From assembly GCA_022614735.1 (NCBI GenBank), contig JAKEHZ010000279.1:1-10350 (forward strand): a stretch of 10,350 nucleotides of DNA. Direction: 5' to 3'. A program made the translations under genes and the position numbers. Shown piece after piece: positions 7,371 through 10,350 of the stretch. The DNA is from Acidobacteriota bacterium. Lineage in GTDB: Bacteria; Acidobacteriota; Blastocatellia; RBC074. Under the pieces are notes generated by a model. That model ran no database searches. It was not told the DNA's origin and saw only the letters and a list, made by a program, of their open reading frames with translations. Positions within the stretch are counted from its first letter, which is position 1, and every line of letters starts with the position of its first letter.

Positions 7371-8177
7371 ATGTATCAAGATTTTAACGGATTGATCGAG
7401 CCTGGCTCGCATGACGAACAGTTGCTCAACCAAATTGATTTCACCCGTTTACCGCGTCACATTGCTGTGATTATGGATGGCAATGGCCGCTGGGCCAAGC
7501 GTCGCTATCTGCCGCGAGTCGCAGGCCATCGCGCCGGTATCGAAGCTGTGCGCGCTACCGTAGAAACCAGCGCGCGGCTGGGGATAGAGGCTCTTACCCT
7601 TTATGCCTTCTCTGTCGAGAACTGGAAGCGCCCACCTTTCGAGATCGAGGCGTTGATGACCTTTCTGAAAGAATATCTACGCAAGGAACTCGAGAACATT
7701 CATCGCAACAATATCCGGTTTCAAACCATCGGCCGCACTACTGAGCTCGACGAGTCGGTGCAGTTCGAATTGCGTTCCGCAATTCGCAAGACGTCCGGTA
7801 ACACGGGTATGGTCCTGAATGTGGCGCTGAATTATGGCGGCCGGGTCGAGTTGGTGGATGCCTTTCGCAAGCTGATGGAGAAATGCCAGCGCGAGGGCCG
7901 CGCCCTCGAATCCATTACTGAAGCTGAGATCGAGCGTCATTTGTATACGGCAAATCTGCCCGATCCCGATCTGCTCATACGCACCAGCGGCGAGATGCGG
8001 GTAAGCAATTTTCTGCTCTGGCAGATCGCCTACTCGGAGATCTACGTGACCGATATTTTGTGGCCCGACTTTCGCCGTCCCGATCTCTTCGCTGCCATCA
8101 TTGATTTTCAGAAGCGTGAGCGGCGCTACGGCGGTCTGAGCGAGAGCACACAGCGCGCCGTCGTCAACGCCTCATAA
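7371..8177 (+). CDS. uppS: Isoprenyl transferase (undecaprenyl diphosphate synthase)
   Basis: This cis-prenyltransferase condenses isopentenyl diphosphate onto farnesyl diphosphate to make the C55 lipid carrier for peptidoglycan and other glycans, at the cytoplasmic membrane face. The catalytic aspartate and diphosphate-binding stretch is IAVIMDGNGRWA (D36). Further conserved segments are GHRAGIEAVR (52-61), YAFSVENWKRP (78-88), ALNYGGRVELVDA (152-164), and RTSGEMRVSNFLLWQ (204-218) followed by E223, the metal-binding side. At 268 residues it has about 10 extra N-terminal residues relative to the E. coli enzyme. The ATG at 7371 is preceded by GACGAG at a suitable distance, making this one of the few genes here with a normal ribosome binding site. 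It heads the uppS-cdsA-dxr run. Confidence 0.96.
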   Translation: MYQDFNGLIEPGSHDEQLLNQIDFTRLPRHIAVIMDGNGRWAKRRYLPRVAGHRAGIEAVRATVETSARLGIEALTLYAFSVENWKRPPFEIEALMTFLKEYLRKELENIHRNNIRFQTIGRTTELDESVQFELRSAIRKTSGNTGMVLNVALNYGGRVELVDAFRKLMEKCQREGRALESITEAEIERHLYTANLPDPDLLIRTSGEMRVSNFLLWQIAYSEIYVTDILWPDFRRPDLFAAIIDFQKRERRYGGLSESTQRAVVNAS

Positions 8178-8178
8178 A

Positions 8179-8240
8179 ATTTGAGATTTGAAATTTGAAA
8201 TTTGAGATCGATCTCAAATTTCAAATCTCAAATCTCAAAT
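8179..8240. repeat. Loop-less heptamer palindrome between uppS and cdsA
   Basis: The palindrome has 31-base arms with one mismatch (8192 against 8227) and no loop, centred at GATCGATC (8206-8213). Each arm is four phased heptamers: ATTTGAG, ATTTGAA, ATTTGAA, ATTTGAG on the left and CTCAAAT, TTCAAAT, CTCAAAT, CTCAAAT on the right, then CTC. It begins 2 bases after the uppS stop and ends 6 bases before the cdsA ATG. It would form a strong hairpin in the shared mRNA. Confidence 0.95.
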
Positions 8241-8246
8241 CTCTAT

Positions 8247-9077
8247 ATGGCCCGTCTCCTTACCGCGATAGTCTTTTTGCCAATTCTCTTCGCCACCCTC
8301 TGGGCAGACTCGCCCGTCTGGTTTGTCGCGCTGGCTGCTCTGGGGATACTGCTCGGTTTGAACGAGTATTACTCGTTGGTGAATCACGGCGGTCAAATTA
8401 CGGGCCAGACTTTCTGCCGGGTTTTTTGTATGCTTGCGGCGGCGGCAGTGCTTGCCGCCTTTTATTTTAAACAGCACGATCTGATTGTCATCATTATCGC
8501 GACGCTGCTGATTGTTGTATTGCTCGTGCAGATTATCGACAATGCGAATAACGATGACTTCAGCCACGTGCTGCCGGCAGCAGCAGTAGAGGTCTTCGGC
8601 GTGCTCTATGTCGTGGTCCTGGGTGGTTATATAATCGCGCTGCGAGTCGTCGAGAGTTCAATCCCACATTTGCCCGCGAAACTGCTTACGCTATTCTTCA
8701 TCATCGTCTTTGCGGGCGATACTGCCGCTTATTACACGGGCCGCTCGCTTGGCCGAAACAAACTCGCGCCCCGCATCAGTCCGGGCAAAACCGTCGAAGG
8801 CGCTATTGGCGGGCTAATTGGGAATGTCATCGCAGCATTGATTGCGCATTACAGCTTCTTCCCTGAATTGAAGATTGCGTATGCAATTCCCCTGGCTTTA
8901 GCGATGGGCGTGCTGGGGATCACTGGCGATCTGTGTGAATCAATGCTCAAGCGGGGCGTGAAAGCAAAAGACGCCGGGAAGCTGATCCCCGGTCACGGAG
9001 GGTTTCTGGATCGGCTGGATAGCATGCTCTTCAATGCGCCGCTGTTGTATTACTTTTATCTGGGTTTGATGAAGTAG
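8247..9077 (+). CDS. cdsA: Phosphatidate cytidylyltransferase
   Basis: CdsA is an integral membrane enzyme that makes CDP-diacylglycerol from phosphatidic acid and CTP, the branch point for bacterial phospholipids. At 276 residues it has about seven to eight hydrophobic segments, starting with LLTAIVFLPILFATLWA. Conserved cytoplasmic motifs are FAGDTAAYYTGRSLGRNKLA (around D158), ISPGKTVEGAIGG (177-189) and the family signature from GDLCESMLKRGVKAKDAG to PGHGGFLDRLDS (227-259). The frame is open from a TTG at 8202, but those 15 extra residues are encoded by heptamer repeat, so the ATG at 8247 (MARLLTAIVF) is chosen. No Shine-Dalgarno sequence is present: the 62-base palindrome ends 6 bases upstream. 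The order uppS-cdsA-dxr is common across bacteria. Confidence 0.95.
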   Translation: MARLLTAIVFLPILFATLWADSPVWFVALAALGILLGLNEYYSLVNHGGQITGQTFCRVFCMLAAAAVLAAFYFKQHDLIVIIIATLLIVVLLVQIIDNANNDDFSHVLPAAAVEVFGVLYVVVLGGYIIALRVVESSIPHLPAKLLTLFFIIVFAGDTAAYYTGRSLGRNKLAPRISPGKTVEGAIGGLIGNVIAALIAHYSFFPELKIAYAIPLALAMGVLGITGDLCESMLKRGVKAKDAGKLIPGHGGFLDRLDSMLFNAPLLYYFYLGLMK

Positions 9078-9078
9078 A

Positions 9079-9121
9079 AGTTGATAATTTGAGATTTGAG
9101 ATTTGAGATTTGAGATCAACT
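9079..9121. repeat. ATTTGAG x4 array bracketed by a 7-bp inverted repeat
   Basis: Four perfect ATTTGAG copies (9087-9114) are flanked by AGTTGAT (9079-9085) and ATCAACT (9115-9121), which are perfect complements. The element fills nearly the whole gap between cdsA and dxr. The last GAG (9112-9114) is 10 bases from the dxr ATG and may serve as a weak ribosome binding site. Confidence 0.88.
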
Positions 9122-9124
9122 GCG

Positions 9125-10318
9125 ATGAAACAGATTGCGATTCTCGGCTCAACTGGTTCGATTGGTTGCAACACGCTCCGCGTCGTCGAGACTTTCAAAG
9201 GTGAATTCGGCGTAGCCGCGCTTGGTGCAGGATCGAATGTCGAGTTGTTGGCTGAACAGATCGAGCACCATCAACCGCGTGTTGTTTCGGTCTTAGATGA
9301 AGAGAGCGCGGACAAATTGCGGTTTGAGCTCAGGAAGCTGAATTTCACGGCAATGCCGAAGATTGGTATCGGTGTTGATGGCTTGTGTGATGTTGCAACA
9401 GCTGACGGCGTAGAGATTGTGATTGGCGCCGTTGTCGGCGCGCTTGGATTGTTGCCGGCATATCGCGCGCTTGAAATGGGACGCCGCGTTGCGCTTGCCA
9501 ATAAAGAAACGCTTGTGATCGCCGGTGAGCTGATGAATCGCGCAGCCGCAAAGTCGGGAGCGGAACTGCTCCCCGTCGACAGCGAACATAATGCGCTGCA
9601 TCAATGTCTTCGTGGCGAGCAACGCCACGAAGTCAAGCGATTAATCTTGACCGCATCAGGCGGGCCTTTCCGAACATCGAGCAAAGAAGTGATTGAAAAT
9701 GCCACGCCCGCGCAGGCGCTCAACCATCCGACCTGGCGCATGGGCGCTAAGATCACGATTGATTCAGCAACGTTGATGAACAAGGGCCTGGAGGTGATCG
9801 AAGCGCACTGGCTTTTCAACTGCTCCGCCGATGAGATTGACATCGTCGTCCATCCGCAATCGGTGGTGCATTCAATGATCGAGCTCATTGACGGCTCCAT
9901 TATTGCCCAACTCGGTGTGACCGATATGCGTCACGCAATACAGTATGCTCTGACTTATCCCGCGCGCCATCCTACAGATCTTCCCAAGCTCGACCTGACA
10001 ACCTTGAGCAAACTGGAATTCTTCACCCCTGACGCTGAAAAGTTCCCCTGCATTACACTCGCCTATAATGCCTTACGGGCCGGCGGCACAATGCCTGCAG
10101 TTTTGAACGCTGCGAATGAGGTCGCTGTCGCGGCTTTCCTTGATCAAAAGATCAAATTCGGCGACATCCCAAGATTGATCCGCGCAGCCTGCGAAGCGCA
10201 CACGCCACAGCCGGCATTGAGTCTGGACACTGTGCTGGCTGCCGATAAGTGGGCACGTGAGTGGGTGGAACAAGGGATTGCGGATTGCGGATTGCGGATT
10301 GCGGATTGCGGATTTTAA
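9125..10318 (+). CDS. dxr: 1-deoxy-D-xylulose 5-phosphate reductoisomerase
   Basis: Dxr rearranges and reduces DXP to 2-C-methyl-D-erythritol 4-phosphate with NADPH, the first committed step of the MEP isoprenoid pathway that feeds UppS two genes upstream. The nucleotide-binding motif is ILGSTGSIG (6-14). LANKETLVIAGEL (124-136) and PVDSEHNA (150-157) follow, the latter with metal ligands D152 and E154; the third ligand is E223 in NKGLEVIEAHW. Other conserved segments are TASGGPFR, HPTWRMGAKITIDSATLMNKG and HPQSVVHSMIE. The frame is open from a TTG at 9110, but the first five codons are partly repeat; ATG 9125 gives the standard MKQIAILGSTGSIG start. The last 14 residues, GIADCGLRIADCGF, are encoded by a GGATTGC heptamer array, and the stop falls at the array's edge. 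The protein is 397 residues, within the family range, so the tail is an add-on or replaces a short native end. A downstream site-2 protease gene would be typical but lies beyond the window. Confidence 0.96.
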   Translation: MKQIAILGSTGSIGCNTLRVVETFKGEFGVAALGAGSNVELLAEQIEHHQPRVVSVLDEESADKLRFELRKLNFTAMPKIGIGVDGLCDVATADGVEIVIGAVVGALGLLPAYRALEMGRRVALANKETLVIAGELMNRAAAKSGAELLPVDSEHNALHQCLRGEQRHEVKRLILTASGGPFRTSSKEVIENATPAQALNHPTWRMGAKITIDSATLMNKGLEVIEAHWLFNCSADEIDIVVHPQSVVHSMIELIDGSIIAQLGVTDMRHAIQYALTYPARHPTDLPKLDLTTLSKLEFFTPDAEKFPCITLAYNALRAGGTMPAVLNAANEVAVAAFLDQKIKFGDIPRLIRAACEAHTPQPALSLDTVLAADKWAREWVEQGIADCGLRIADCGF

Positions 10319-10350
10319 GAGATGATTTCTGTAATCGATCCGCAATCCGC
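10275..10350. repeat. GGATTGC heptamer array in dxr 3' end, with facing copy at window edge
   Basis: Five perfect GGATTGC copies (10275-10309) plus a partial copy to 10314 run through the end of dxr. After 22 bases, GATCCGCAATCCGC (10337-10350) begins the complementary array, which is cut by the window end. The full element is therefore probably an inverted pair like that at 2501-2638, using a different heptamer. Confidence 0.88.

Noticed and set aside
8202..8246. N-terminal extension of cdsA from a TTG start
   Set aside because: The 15 added residues (ISNFKSQISN-like) are translations of the heptamer repeat; the conserved protein starts at the ATG at 8247.

Overview
The window carries ordinary bacterial metabolic and housekeeping genes (MFS permease, sugar-acid dehydratase and lactonase, ketoacyl synthase, methyltransferase, pyrE, truA, uppS, cdsA, dxr). 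Almost every gap between them holds short tandem repeats with a 7-base period or large palindromes. There is no rRNA, tRNA, CRISPR array, transposase or phage gene. The organism is a Gram-negative-type, mesophilic-looking bacterium of moderate G+C content. I suspect Acidobacteriota (Blastocatellia-like). That placement rests on recollection of similar heptamer-derived peptides in environmental genomes of that kind, not on any search, so treat it as weak.

Layout. (1) 1-3574 looks like a sugar-acid catabolism module. A divergent, truncated ACS-type MFS transporter (minus strand) faces an IlvD/Edd-family sugar-acid dehydratase and an SMP-30 family sugar lactonase (both plus strand). Together they could import an aldonate or related sugar acid, hydrolyse the lactone and dehydrate the acid to a 2-keto-3-deoxy acid. 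(2) 3689-6381 has a FabF-like beta-ketoacyl synthase, a class I SAM methyltransferase and pyrE, the last two overlapping by 4 bases. The synthase/methyltransferase pair suggests a small lipid or polyketide-type pathway, but no acyl carrier protein gene is visible. (3) 6515-7246 is truA. (4) 7371-10318 is the conserved cell-envelope/isoprenoid run uppS-cdsA-dxr: undecaprenyl diphosphate synthesis, CDP-diacylglycerol synthesis and the first committed MEP-pathway step.

The most unusual content is the repeats. Heptamers of three related sequences (ATTTGAG, GGATTGC and a CATTTGT-type) form direct arrays, facing inverted pairs or nearly perfect palindromes. They end within a few bases of the start codons of truA, cdsA, dxr and the methyltransferase, run through the stop codon of the ketoacyl synthase gene, and encode the C-terminal tail of Dxr. 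A separate family of A/C/G-rich palindromes occurs twice (604-700 and 4966-5061); the second is a perfect 42-bp stem with an internal 18-bp tandem duplication. Several start codons predicted from the longest open frame (cdsA, dxr, the ketoacyl synthase) are probably too far upstream because repeat DNA or leader sequence happens to be open; corrected starts are given.
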